64,000 nucleotides of DNA from Fusobacterium necrogenes. Lineage in GTDB: Bacteria > Fusobacteriota > Fusobacteriia > Fusobacteriales > Fusobacteriaceae. A program made the translations under genes and the position numbers. Under the pieces are notes generated by a model. The model was given only the letters and a program-made list of their open reading frames with translations, was not told the origin of the DNA and made no database searches. Location: contig NZ_UGGU01000003.1 in NCBI RefSeq assembly GCF_900450765.1, positions 1,564,854 through 1,628,853 on the forward strand, in the 5' to 3' direction. Shown piece by piece: positions 54,735 to 64,000 of this stretch; position 1 is the first letter of the stretch, and every line of letters starts with the position of its first letter.

Positions 54735-55907
54735 CTATTTACTTGCTTGATAAGCATTCCATAATGGAGATATCATTCTTAATTTTGCGATAATCTCCAC
54801 AACCGAATCAATTACATAATTTATCTCTTCCTTAGTATTGTATTTTCCAATACCAAACCTTATAGTTCCGTGAGCAAACTCTGGCTCTATTCCCATAGCT
54901 AATAGTACATGAGATGCTTGTAACTCATCAGATGAACAAGCAGAACCTGAACTTACCGCTATTCCTTTATAGCTTAAACTTAAAAGTATAGATTCCCCTT
55001 CAAGATATTTAAATGTTATACTTGAAGTTCCCGGTAATCTCCTAACATCTTTTGCATTTACTACTACTTCTGGAATTCTTTTAACAATTTCATCTTCAAG
55101 ATAATTTCTTAACTCTTCTTCTTTTTTCCACTCATCAGTCATATCTCTATAAGCTAACTCAAGAGCTTTAGCCATCCCAACTATTCCTGGAATATTTGAA
55201 GTTCCTGGTCTTCTTTTTTTCTCTTGTCCTCCACCAGTTAAAACTTTTCCAAATCTTACTCCATTTCTCCAAAATAATCCTGCTACTCCTTTTGGCCCAT
55301 AAAATTTATGTGCTGAAAATGACAAAAGATCTATTCCCATCTCTTTAGGTTTTATATCTAACTTTCCCATTGTTTGAACTGCATCTACATGGAATATTAT
55401 TCTATTTTCCTTAGCTATTTTTCCTATCTCTTCTATTGGTTGAAATGATCCAACTTCATTATTTGCATGCATTACAGTTATTAATATTGTATCATCTTTA
55501 ATAGCTGCTTTTAGAGCTTCTATATCTAAAACTCCATTATGATCTACTGGTATAGTAGTTACCTCATAGCCATCTTCGGCTAAATCTTTCAATGTATTCT
55601 TTACAGCTGGATGTTCTATCGGACTTGTTATTATATGTTTTCCTCTATTTTTATAAGCTCTAGCAATACCTCTTATAGCTAAGTTATCCGACTCACTTCC
55701 TGATGCGGTAAAAATAATTTCATCTGCTTCAGACCCTAAAAAGTTTGCTATACTCTGTCTCGACTCCATTAATGCTTTATTTGTTTCCTTACCAAACAGA
55801 TGTAGACTTGAAGAATTTCCATAAAATTCTGTTAAATATGGAACCATTGCTTCAAAAACTTCATTATCCATTTTAGTAGTCGCATTATTATCTAGATAAA
55901 CTTTCAT
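54735..55907 (-). CDS. nifS: Cysteine desulfurase (NifS/IscS-like)
   Basis: 390 residues. PLP lysine in SFSAHKFYGPKG, catalytic cysteine loop SSGSACSSDE, N-terminal YLDNNATTKMD. It takes sulfur from cysteine for Fe-S clusters and tRNA thiolation. The next gene, nifU, starts 31 bases after its stop on the same strand. Given the number of Fe-S enzymes here (HydG, SPL, Nth), this is likely the general Fe-S system. Confidence 0.96.
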   Translation of the reverse strand: MKVYLDNNATTKMDNEVFEAMVPYLTEFYGNSSSLHLFGKETNKALMESRQSIANFLGSEADEIIFTASGSESDNLAIRGIARAYKNRGKHIITSPIEHPAVKNTLKDLAEDGYEVTTIPVDHNGVLDIEALKAAIKDDTILITVMHANNEVGSFQPIEEIGKIAKENRIIFHVDAVQTMGKLDIKPKEMGIDLLSFSAHKFYGPKGVAGLFWRNGVRFGKVLTGGGQEKKRRPGTSNIPGIVGMAKALELAYRDMTDEWKKEEELRNYLEDEIVKRIPEVVVNAKDVRRLPGTSSITFKYLEGESILLSLSYKGIAVSSGSACSSDELQASHVLLAMGIEPEFAHGTIRFGIGKYNTKEEINYVIDSVVEIIAKLRMISPLWNAYQASK

Positions 55908-55950
55908 ATTTACCCTCTCCCTATAAAAATGACATTTCCTTACTATACAT

Positions 55951-55979
55951 GTTATACCATTCTTTAGTTAAATTGTCAA
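55951..55979 (-). promoter_or_regulatory. Promoter of nifS-nifU
   Basis: TTGACA (55979-55974), 17 bases, TATAAC (55956-55951) on the minus strand; the -35 box overlaps the nth stop codon region. Confidence 0.75.
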
Positions 55980-56623
55980 GAATTAATTAATTTCTTTTTT
56001 CCATATATGCAATACTCCGATATTTCACACTCTATACATTTAGGTCTTCTTGCCACACACTTATCCCTTCCTTGTAGTATCAAATAATGGGAAAAATCTA
56101 TCCAACTATTTTTAGGAACTATTTTCATTAAATCTTGTTCTATTTTTATAGGATCATCATTTTTAGTTAAACCTATTAAATTACTCAATCTTTTTACATG
56201 TGTATCAACAGTTATTCCATCAGCAAGTCCCCATATTTCTCCTCTGACAACATTCGCTGTCTTCCTTCCTACTCCTGCTAATTTTACAAGTTTTTCCATC
56301 TCTTGTGGAATTTCTCCATTATATTCATTTAACAATTGTTGACTACATAATTTTATATTTTTCGCTTTATTTCTATAAAAACCTGTACTTTTTATCATTT
56401 CCTCTATCTCTTCTAATGATAAATTTGCAAACTGCTGTGGAGTATTTATTTTTTTATACATTTCCTTTGTTACTATATTTACTCTTACATCAGTACACTG
56501 TGCCGATAATATTACTGCAACTAACAATTCAAATGGTGTATTATATTTTAAAGCACACTCTGGTTTTCCAAATTTTCTATTCAATATCTCTAAAATATTT
56601 TTTACTTTTTCTTTTTTCCTCAT
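55976..56623 (-). CDS. nth: Endonuclease III
   Basis: 215 residues. HhH motif KLAGVGRKTANVV with the catalytic lysine, VDTHVKRLSNLIGL with the catalytic aspartate and a C-terminal [4Fe-4S] site CVARRPKCIECEISEYC (CX6-7CX2CX5C spacing). It removes oxidised pyrimidines and nicks abasic sites. Its first 47 bases overlap the end of the upstream GNAT gene, an unusually long overlap, but the first residues RKKEKVKNILEIL fit the family. Confidence 0.95.
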   Translation of the reverse strand: MRKKEKVKNILEILNRKFGKPECALKYNTPFELLVAVILSAQCTDVRVNIVTKEMYKKINTPQQFANLSLEEIEEMIKSTGFYRNKAKNIKLCSQQLLNEYNGEIPQEMEKLVKLAGVGRKTANVVRGEIWGLADGITVDTHVKRLSNLIGLTKNDDPIKIEQDLMKIVPKNSWIDFSHYLILQGRDKCVARRPKCIECEISEYCIYGKKKLINS

Positions 56624-57119
56624 TTTTTACCTCTTGAATTATTTTTCTCTCATACAAAAGATGCTCTGCTCCCATATATTCTTTAATACCCTTATATACA
56701 AAAGCATTTTTCATAAAAATCTTTTTAGATATTTCATTTTCTTCAAGAATATAGGCACAAACTTTTTTTAATTGAGGTCTTTCAAACTTTAACTCTTCAA
56801 TACTGTAAAAGATAACAGATTCAGAATATCTCTTTCCTCGTATTTTACTTACTAAATAGATACTTATTGCAACTTTAGATTTCCCTATAATTTCAAATCT
56901 TACTGTTCCTAAAAATTCTCTTCCTAAACTTTCTATTGTATAAAATAAATAGCTAGGAGAATTTATAACAAATAAATACCATCTTCTATGAGCTTCCCAC
57001 TGCTCGATTTGCTTATTTGGGAAATATTTTCTTACATAATCTAAATGAATATATTTATAAATATTAGGAATATCCCTCTCTTCCATCTTTCTCAATATTA
57101 TATCCGTCAAAAAAATCAC
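56577..57119 (-). CDS. GNAT-family acetyltransferase
   Basis: 180 residues. LRKMEERDIPNIYKYI at the start and the LVSKIRGKRYSESVI acetyl-CoA loop indicate a RimJ/RimL-like GNAT, although the loop is less canonical (RGKRYS instead of RGxGxG). Substrate unknown. Starts 7 bases after tyrS and runs 47 bases into nth. Confidence 0.72.
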   Translation of the reverse strand: MIFLTDIILRKMEERDIPNIYKYIHLDYVRKYFPNKQIEQWEAHRRWYLFVINSPSYLFYTIESLGREFLGTVRFEIIGKSKVAISIYLVSKIRGKRYSESVIFYSIEELKFERPQLKKVCAYILEENEISKKIFMKNAFVYKGIKEYMGAEHLLYERKIIQEVKNEEKRKSKKYFRDIE

Positions 57120-57126
57120 CTTTTAA

Positions 57127-58350
57127 CTACTTCAAAATTACTCTATATATTTTTTTCTTTCCTATTTTTAATACAAAATTTCCATCTTTAAATAAATTTT
57201 CTGTAATCTTCATAGCAAAATCTGTGACTTTATTGTCTGCTACTGTTAAGCCATTCTGAGTTACAAGTTTTCTTCCTTCCCCTTTAGACTTTATAAATTT
57301 ATGCTCAACTAATAAATCTAAAAGCTCTGTTCCTAATTTTTCACTTGGAAAATCTACTGATGGCACATTACTCATATCTCCACCACCAAAAGCTCCCTCT
57401 GCTCCTTGTTGAGCTTTTAAAGCTTCCTCTTCTCCATGTATTAATTTTGTAACTTCATAAGCTAATATTTTCTTGGCTTGGTTAATTTTTGCTCCTTCTA
57501 ATGCTCCTAATCTTCTTACTTCATCCATTGGTAAGAATGTTAATAGTGCTAGACATTTTTCCACATCAGCATCTGCAACATTTCTCCAATATTGATAGAA
57601 TTCATATGGAGTAGTTTTAGCTGCATCTAGCCATAATGCTCCTTTTGCAGTTTTTCCCATTTTCTTACCTTCACTATTTGTAAGAAGTGTACATGTCATA
57701 GCAAAAGCTTGTTTTTGTTCTTTCTTTCTTATTAATTCTACTCCTGCTATCATATTTGACCATTGGTCATCTCCACCTAATTGCATAGTACATCCATGTT
57801 TTTTATTTAAAACTAAGAAGTCATATCCTTGCATAAGCATATAGTTGAACTCTAAGAAAGATAACCCTGCTTCCATTCTTTGTTTAAAACACTCAGCTGC
57901 AAGCATTCTATTTACAGAGAAATGTGCTCCAATATCTCTAATAAAATCAACATAGTTTAGTCCTAATAACCAATCAGCATTGTTTTCTAATATTGCTTTT
58001 CCTTCACTAAAATCTATAAATTTTTCCATTTGTTTTTTGATACAAGCTACATTGTGAGCTATTGTTTCCTTAGTCATCATCTGTCTCATATCAGTTCTTC
58101 CACTAGGGTCTCCTATCATAGCAGTTCCCCCACCAACTAAAGCAATTGGTCTGTGTCCAAATTTTTGCATATGTGCCATAAACATCATAGCTATAAAGTG
58201 TCCTACATGCAAGCTATCTGCTGTAGGATCAAATCCTATATAAAAAGTTATTTTTTCTTTTCTTAAAGCTTCTCTTATTTCATCTTCGTGTGTGAATTGT
58301 TTAATATATCCACGCTCTACTAATACATCTACTACACTCTCATTATTCAT
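57127..58350 (-). CDS. tyrS: Tyrosyl-tRNA synthetase
   Basis: 407 residues. Class I signatures HVGHF (HIGH) and [11 protein letters not shown] (KMSKS), tyrosine-site [24 protein letters not shown] region, and a C-terminal S4 RNA-binding domain. No T-box is visible in the 73-base gap from the metS-like gene; a weak -35/-10 pair (TTTAAA, 17 bases, TAAAAT) sits there. Followed by a GNAT gene and nth. Confidence 0.97.
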   Translation of the reverse strand: MNNESVVDVLVERGYIKQFTHEDEIREALRKEKITFYIGFDPTADSLHVGHFIAMMFMAHMQKFGHRPIALVGGGTAMIGDPSGRTDMRQMMTKETIAHNVACIKKQMEKFIDFSEGKAILENNADWLLGLNYVDFIRDIGAHFSVNRMLAAECFKQRMEAGLSFLEFNYMLMQGYDFLVLNKKHGCTMQLGGDDQWSNMIAGVELIRKKEQKQAFAMTCTLLTNSEGKKMGKTAKGALWLDAAKTTPYEFYQYWRNVADADVEKCLALLTFLPMDEVRRLGALEGAKINQAKKILAYEVTKLIHGEEEALKAQQGAEGAFGGGDMSNVPSVDFPSEKLGTELLDLLVEHKFIKSKGEGRKLVTQNGLTVADNKVTDFAMKITENLFKDGNFVLKIGKKKIYRVILK

Positions 58351-58423
58351 TTCATTTTCCTCTCTTAGTTTTATAAATATTCCCTAATATTTTATCATAA
58401 ATACTGATGTTTTTAAAGTTTTT

Positions 58424-58534
58424 TTAATTCTCTTCATTTTTTTCTTTTTTCAATGTTATGCCTATTGATATCAGAAGTCCTCCCCAAACTATTGTACATC
58501 CAAATATCATCATTATGACTGCACCTATATTCAT
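58424..58534 (-). CDS. MetS-like small subunit of an NSS transporter
   Basis: 36 residues: one membrane helix (VIMMIFGCTIVWGGLLISIG) and a charged tail ending EKNEEN. It resembles MetS, the small subunit needed by the Corynebacterium methionine/alanine NSS transporter MetP. AGGAGG lies before ATG 58534, and the gene starts 8 bases after the NSS transporter stop. The small length and position leave little doubt that it is translated and works with the carrier. Confidence 0.87.
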   Translation of the reverse strand: MNIGAVIMMIFGCTIVWGGLLISIGITLKKEKNEEN

Positions 58535-58542
58535 AATTCCTC

Positions 58543-60039
58543 CTAATCTCTATCAGATTTATTCTCCCACTTTTTTTTATAAAAAATTGTTGCAGAAACC
58601 ACCATTATTAGAATTGTTCCCCAACCAAAGACTAAACTTCCAACAGTTATACTCCTTATTCCTTTTATTAAATTAGTTATAACGGTTATTCCTAAAAGAA
58701 CAGGTGTTACATACTTTAATAAGATATCAAACCATTTTCCAACTCCAAAATCTGAATATTCATTTACTTCTATTCTTATTTTATCAATTCCATAATATTT
58801 ACACACTAAGATAGTTTCTATTAATCCAAGAGTTGCTATTATATAATTACCAACATGAGAATCTACAATATCCAAAATATAATTAAATCCTGCATAAGTT
58901 GAGAATGCTGCACTCCCTACTAATCCTAAAAAAGAAATTATTCCAACTAGTCTTTCTCTCGTCATTTTAAATTTATCTAATGCTCCAGTTGTAAAAGCTT
59001 CTAACATAGATATACTAGATGACAATCCAGCTATAAATAAGCAAAAGAAAAATACAAAACCTATTATTCCTTGTAAAAAAATATTAGTTGTTATTGTTGA
59101 TATAGCTATAGGAAAAGCTATAAATGCTATTCCAGCTCCATTTCCAAAAGAGTTAAAATTCACTCCAATATTATTAACTAAATATCCTAATGTTGAAAAT
59201 ACTGTTATTCCAGAAATTATATCAAATGATGCATTAGCTAATACAGTTATAAAAGAACTATTTACTATATCCCATTTTTTAGGAATATATGAACCATATG
59301 CTATCATAACTCCTACTGCTAATGTAGTTGAAAAAAATACTTGTGCATAAGCTGCTACCCAAATACTTGGATTTAATATAGCTTCAAAATTAGGAGTAAA
59401 TAGTGCATTAAGACCTACTACCGAGCCCTTTAATCTTAAAGAATTTATCATAAATACTAACATTAATCCCATAAGTAAAGGTGTAAATAATTTTGAACTT
59501 TTCTCTATTCCTGCAGATATGCCTTTTTTTACAATTATCCAGTTACCAAACCAAACTACAAGTATGAAACATAGCATATATTTACTTATTCCCGCTTTAA
59601 AATCAAATGGTCCACTGGCACTACCAGCTATCATTCCCATTAGCTTTCCAGGATCTGACATCCAATTCACAATACCAAAAGCATGTCCTAAAGACCACAC
59701 CATAAATACTACTGCCACTGAAATTATTGTACAATAAAACATCATTACCACTATTGGTATCATTACTTGTAACCATCCAAACCACTCAAAATTTTTCCCC
59801 AATGTTCTAAATGCTTTTGTAGATCCTCCTCTTACTTTTTTCCCAAGCTGATATTCTAATATCATAAGAGGTACTCCACAAGTAAAAAGTGCTACTATAT
59901 ATGGTAAAAAAAATGCTCCTCCACCATTTTTATATGCTTGAAATGGAAATCTCCATAAATTTCCTAAACCTATTGCTGCTCCTACAGCTGCATAAATAAA
60001 CCCTTTTCTACTATTCCATAACTCTCTAGTTTCTTCCAT
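58543..60039 (-). CDS. Neurotransmitter:sodium symporter (NSS/SNF family) amino-acid carrier
   Basis: 498 residues, about twelve helices. TM1 region AAVGAAIGLGNLWRFPF is the family signature with the unwound Na+/substrate site. Related bacterial proteins take up tryptophan (TnaT), leucine, tyrosine or methionine/alanine with Na+. It is preceded by a 34-residue leader peptide rich in Trp and Tyr and a terminator (60056-60092), suggesting an aromatic amino-acid carrier; a MetS-like subunit follows. Start ATG after GGGAGAGG. Confidence 0.9.
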   Translation of the reverse strand: MEETRELWNSRKGFIYAAVGAAIGLGNLWRFPFQAYKNGGGAFFLPYIVALFTCGVPLMILEYQLGKKVRGGSTKAFRTLGKNFEWFGWLQVMIPIVVMMFYCTIISVAVVFMVWSLGHAFGIVNWMSDPGKLMGMIAGSASGPFDFKAGISKYMLCFILVVWFGNWIIVKKGISAGIEKSSKLFTPLLMGLMLVFMINSLRLKGSVVGLNALFTPNFEAILNPSIWVAAYAQVFFSTTLAVGVMIAYGSYIPKKWDIVNSSFITVLANASFDIISGITVFSTLGYLVNNIGVNFNSFGNGAGIAFIAFPIAISTITTNIFLQGIIGFVFFFCLFIAGLSSSISMLEAFTTGALDKFKMTRERLVGIISFLGLVGSAAFSTYAGFNYILDIVDSHVGNYIIATLGLIETILVCKYYGIDKIRIEVNEYSDFGVGKWFDILLKYVTPVLLGITVITNLIKGIRSITVGSLVFGWGTILIMVVSATIFYKKKWENKSDRD

Positions 60040-60055
60040 ATTATCCTCTCCCTTG

Positions 60056-60092
60056 TTAAAAATAAAAAAAGCAGTCTGTTAGACTGCTTTTA
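60056..60092 (-). terminator. Terminator in the NSS transporter leader (attenuator)
   Basis: On the minus strand AAAAGCAGTCT-aac-AGACTGCTTTT, an 11-base-pair stem, runs into TTTTTTTATTTTT. It lies between the leader peptide and the transporter start, so unless overridden it stops transcription before the gene. Confidence 0.85.
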
Positions 60093-60122
60093 AAAAACTA
60101 TTAATTCTAATATCTCCTTTAT

Positions 60123-60140
60123 AAAGCAATAACTTGCTTT
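60123..60140 (-). other. Competing hairpin in the NSS leader
   Basis: AAAGCAA-gtta-TTGCTTT on the minus strand. Its 3' arm TTGCTTT can also pair with the 5' arm AAAAGCA of the terminator stem, giving a classical mutually exclusive pairing. Confidence 0.6.
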
Positions 60141-60154
60141 TTCAATTTTTAAAG

Positions 60155-60259
60155 TTACATAGATAGAGATATGTTATCAATAGACCAAAGCCAATATCTA
60201 ACACTTTTTAACTTATTATCCAATTTTTCTATGTAGCTCCACCAATATTGTACTTTCAT
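60155..60259 (-). CDS. Trp/Tyr-rich leader peptide of the NSS transporter
   Basis: 34 residues from ATG 60259, after AAAGGAGG. Four tryptophans and three tyrosines (QYWWSY near residue 6; RYWLW near residue 23) in such a short peptide is far above chance. It ends 14 bases before a hairpin that competes with a terminator. This is the layout of an amino-acid attenuation leader, or of a TnaC-like sensor of free tryptophan. Which signal turns the gene on is not clear from sequence. The longer frame back to 60355 crosses the promoter and is rejected. Confidence 0.8.
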   Translation of the reverse strand: MKVQYWWSYIEKLDNKLKSVRYWLWSIDNISLSM

Positions 60260-60293
60260 ATTGATAACCTCCTTTTTCCATAATCTTAGAATA

Positions 60294-60322
60294 AGTATAT
60301 TATAATTTTGTACAATTGTCAA
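60294..60322 (-). promoter_or_regulatory. Promoter of the leader-NSS transporter operon
   Basis: TTGACA (60322-60317), 17 bases, TATACT (60299-60294) on the minus strand. Confidence 0.85.
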
Positions 60323-60667
60323 TTGATTTTTCTTCTTTTTTTCCACTAGAATCAATATTTCAATATATACTCCTGCACCCTTTCCTAAAAAAGAGTATCG
60401 CTGTTAAAGAAAACTCTAAAGAATCCCTCTTATTATCTTCAAGTTATTTATTCAAATAATTTTAAATAACTCAAATATATCTTATTATAAAGATCAACAT
60501 AATATAATAATACATATCTATTCTTTTCCACTTTAAAATTACTATTTTTCTCATTTTTATAATCAAATTTAAATATATCTATCTTAGTGTATAACCTAGA
60601 TACTTAAAAAATTAGATAACTAACCTATAGTATAAAATTTTTTCATTTTTACTCAAAAAAAAAACTC
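60323..60667. other. Intergenic stretch, no gene seen
   Basis: About 345 AT-rich bases between the divergent NSS and MATE transcription units. Only a half-match to the MATE operator, TATAGTATA at 60626-60634, stands out. Confidence 0.5.
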
Positions 60668-60699
60668 TTGACTATATAGTATACTATACACCTTATACT
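60668..60699 (+). promoter_or_regulatory. MATE promoter with 20-base spacer and internal palindrome
   Basis: TTGACT (60668-60673) and TATACT (60694-60699) are 20 bases apart; the perfect palindrome TATAGTATACTATA (60675-60688) sits in the spacer. Over-long spacers with a central dyad are typical of MerR-family activated promoters. Confidence 0.6.
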
Positions 60700-60739
60700 C
60701 TATATTAGCAAATATATTTTAGGAGGTTTTTTATTTAAA

Positions 60740-62069
60740 ATGAGTAAAATTTCTTTAGGACATGAAAATACTAAAAAAATTTTTTTCAAGCTTGCTCTTC
60801 CAAGTGTTTTAGGATCTATACAGATGATGGTAGATGGTTTTTTTATAGCTAATACTGTAGGGGCTAATGGGCTTGCTGCTATAAATCTTTCTATGCCTGT
60901 TATTAATCTCTATATGAGTATAGCTATGATGATATGTGCAGGAGGAGCTGTATATACATCCATTGAATTAGGAAAAGGAAATAAAAAAAGAGCGAATGAA
61001 GTTTTTTCTTTTACTTTTTTTGTCTATATTGCTATTCTGAGAACACTAAGTATATTAGGAACAATTTTTATAGATAAAATAATCTATTTTTTAGGTGCTA
61101 GTAAAGAGTTAATTCCTTTAGTAAAACCATATCTTATAACTCTTTTAGTTTTAAATCTTCTATTTAATTTCCCTATATTCTCTGAAATGTTTGTCAAAAT
61201 TGGTGGACTTCCTAATTTTGTTTTTATCAGTGCTCTTATTTGTATAAGTGGAAATATATTAGGAGATTATATTTTAATAGTTCAAATGAATTTAGGAGTA
61301 TTTGGTGCTACATTAGCAACTGGAGTAGCTAATGGAACAGCTGGAGTTATTTTATTTACACGTTTTCTTAAAAATAGATGTGCTCTAACATTCACTTCTC
61401 CTAAAGGTAATAGATATCTATTAGGAAAAATTCTTTATAATGGAAGTTCTAAAATGTTAACTATTGTTTCAGCTGCTATTACTACTTATATTTTTAATTT
61501 GCTTCTTATGAAATATATAGGACCCCTTGGTGTATCAGCTCTAACAATCGTATTTTATGTTAATAATATCTTAAATATATGCCTTTATGGTTTAAATCAA
61601 GCACTACAACCTTTAGTTTCTTTTAATTTGGGAGCTAGAGAATTTGATAAAATAAAAGAAACGGTTAAAATAACTTTAATTTCTGGAGCTACTTTAGGAT
61701 TAATATGTTTTATTACTATGAAACTTAAAAGTGACTTTATTGTTAAACTTTTCTCTAAAGGAAATTCTGACTTAGAACTTTTAACTTTTGATGTTTTAAA
61801 TATTGTTACTTTTCAATATATAATATCTTTTATTAATGTTACTGCTATAGGTTTTCTAACTGCTTTAGAAAAACCATTTGAATCTATGTTAGTTTCATTT
61901 TTTAGATCTCTTGTATTTACAGTATCATATTTATTTATTCTTCCTATTTTTTGGAAATTCTGGGCTTTGGTTATCTATGCCAATAGGAGAACTATCTTGT
62001 ATATTTATAAGTATCCCTCTTATGTATTACTCATTCAATAAATCTAAAAAAAAATACTCTATTGAATAA
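60740..62069 (+). pseudogene. MATE-family multidrug transporter, frameshifted near the C-terminus
   Basis: The first ~410 codons encode a MATE carrier: MSKISLGHENTKKIFFKLALP start, VDGFFIANTVGANGLAAINL and the repeat-half GLNQALQPLVSFNLGAR. Near 61965 the frame shifts. The zero frame ends with 24 unrelated residues at 62041, while the +1 frame continues LWLSMPIGELSCIFISIPLM to a stop at 62069, the expected last MATE helix (W..xP..E pattern). This fits loss of two bases, for example in a G run after TGG at 61961. The product may be truncated but possibly partly active. Export of drugs or toxic compounds by Na+ or H+ exchange is the family role. Confidence 0.8.
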
Positions 62070-62105
62070 ACTACAATCTAAAAATTTTATCAAATATATA
62101 AAAAG

Positions 62106-62155
62106 CTCAAGAATATTTTATGATAAAGAAATAAAAATATTCTTGAACTATTTTT
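62106..62155. terminator. Intrinsic terminator after the MATE gene
   Basis: TCAAGAATATTTT (62107-62119) pairs with AAAATATTCTTGA (62134-62146), followed by a T tract on the plus strand; may also serve the minus-strand HAD gene. Confidence 0.75.
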
Positions 62156-62177
62156 TCAGATTATAGTAATCTGTTTT

Positions 62178-62828
62178 TTACCTCTCTAAATACTCTTTAA
62201 CTTCTAATAAACTGTCAAACTTTCTATAAGCCAATTTATTTTCTTCTTCAGTAAACTTTATAGTATCTTCTACCACAAAACATTTTATTTTAGCATTATT
62301 AGCTGCAGTAGCTCCCAATACTGAATCTTCTATAACTACAGCTTCTCCAGTTAAAACTCCCGTCTTTTCACAAGCCTTCAAAAAAATATCTGGAGCTGGT
62401 TTTCCATTTACCACTTCATCACCAAAAACCAATGTATCAAAGTATTCATATACTTTTGTCTCTTTTAACTGTCTCTCTGCACTTTCTTTCCTAGTAGAAG
62501 TTGCCACTACGCATTTCAAATCTCTCTCTTTTATATATTTTAATAGCTCTACTACCCCTCTTTTTAATTTGATTCCACCCTCAGATTTTATTATTTCTAA
62601 TTGAATCTCTTTTTTCTCATCTAAAATTTTTTTAGCCTTCTCTTCTCCTACTAGTTCTGCTAATATTCCTTGAGTTCTTTTAACAGTTCCACCCTTTATA
62701 TTACGTAATTTTTCCAATGTTATCCCTAATCCATATCTTTTGCTTACTTCAAACCAAGCTATATTAGCTACTCTCTCACTATCTAAAATCACACCATCCA
62801 TATCAAATATTATAAGTTTTAACTCCAT
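62178..62828 (-). CDS. HAD-family phosphatase/phosphomutase (beta-PGM-like)
   Basis: 216 residues. Motif I DMDGVILDSERVANIAW has the nucleophile Asp; VVATSTRKESAERQL is motif II and GKPAPDIFLKACE with VIEDSVLGATAA motifs III-IV. The helical cap after residue 15 puts it in the subfamily of beta-phosphoglucomutase and sugar phosphatases. Substrate is not identifiable. Stands alone next to eno. Confidence 0.88.
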   Translation of the reverse strand: MELKLIIFDMDGVILDSERVANIAWFEVSKRYGLGITLEKLRNIKGGTVKRTQGILAELVGEEKAKKILDEKKEIQLEIIKSEGGIKLKRGVVELLKYIKERDLKCVVATSTRKESAERQLKETKVYEYFDTLVFGDEVVNGKPAPDIFLKACEKTGVLTGEAVVIEDSVLGATAANNAKIKCFVVEDTIKFTEEENKLAYRKFDSLLEVKEYLER

Positions 62829-62883
62829 TTATCCTCCTAAGATTCCTTTCTCTATATTATATCATAATTTTTCTCAAAAAATA

Positions 62884-62914
62884 TAAAACCCCTCCTAGAA
62901 AAATCTAAGAGGGG
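62884..62914 (-). terminator. Intrinsic terminator after eno
   Basis: On the minus strand CCCCTCTTAG-attttt-CTAGGAGGGG with TTTTATATTTT following. Confidence 0.9.
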
Positions 62915-62932
62915 AATATTATATTTTTATAA

Positions 62933-64000
<1,068 letters not shown>

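Noticed and set aside
58351-58423. Possible T-box before tyrS
   Set aside because: The gap is only 73 bases and has no T-box sequence or terminator stem.
60260-60355. Longer form of the aromatic leader peptide
   Set aside because: It runs through the -35/-10 promoter; ATG 60259 has the ribosome binding site.

Overview
The window is about 64 kb of AT-rich, densely coding chromosome from an anaerobe of the phylum Fusobacteriota, most likely a Fusobacterium species. The evidence is the AT-biased codon use, the rRNA operon, a Na+-type F-ATPase whose c subunit has two carboxylates (described for Fusobacterium nucleatum), a stand-alone HydG, tryptophan/alanine-type NSS and YfcC transporters, and NifS/NifU Fe-S assembly. 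I cannot name the species. No prophage, CRISPR array or intact insertion sequence was seen; the only mobile-element trace is a decayed transposase fragment near 0.7-0.9 kb.

Layout. 0-5.4 kb: a partial BrnQ carrier, a transposase relic, a reverse rubrerythrin, then a minus-strand operon (nucleoside phosphorylase-like, SUFU domain, SPL-type radical SAM, SDR) and an orphan Hpt protein. 5.4-9.2 kb: complete riboflavin operon ribH-ribD-ribE-ribBA under an FMN riboswitch with terminator; ribE appears to start at ATT. 9.4-12 kb: NhaC antiporter, GNAT, DUF554. 12-19 kb: dnaE, then accB-accC-asp23-amaP-DUF2273-nusB. The accB product lacks the biotinyl lysine. 19-26 kb: threonine aldolase, copper module (CsoR-type operator, copZ, copA, a tandem double-CsoR regulator), a two-component system and an Ogg2-type glycosylase. 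26-32.5 kb: YfcC carrier, hydG, comM/yifB, an unknown gene coupled to thiD.

32.5-39.8 kb: the entire ATP synthase operon atpZ-I-B-E-F-H-A-G-D-C on the minus strand. 39.8-45.2 kb: lepB-rimI-purB-Gx transporter-glmM-methyltransferase cluster. 45.4-48.8 kb: YfcC carrier with a PepV-type dipeptidase, then rplS. 48.9-54.2 kb: rRNA operon 16S-tRNA-Ile-tRNA-Ala-23S-5S-tRNA-Asn, with visible processing stems and promoter. 54.3-58.4 kb: nifS-nifU, nth, GNAT, tyrS. 58.4-60.3 kb: an NSS amino-acid transporter with a 36-residue MetS-like subunit, preceded by a Trp/Tyr-rich leader peptide and an intrinsic terminator that together look like a transcription attenuator. 60.7-64 kb: a frameshifted MATE transporter behind a MerR-style promoter, a HAD phosphatase and the 3' part of eno.

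Most genes are core metabolism. The points most worth a second look are the aromatic leader/attenuator of the NSS transporter, the lysine-less BCCP encoded next to an intact AccC, the ATT start of ribE (and perhaps brnQ), the tandem CsoR regulator, the long-spacer promoter of the broken MATE gene, and the nucleosidase-SUFU-SPL-SDR operon.
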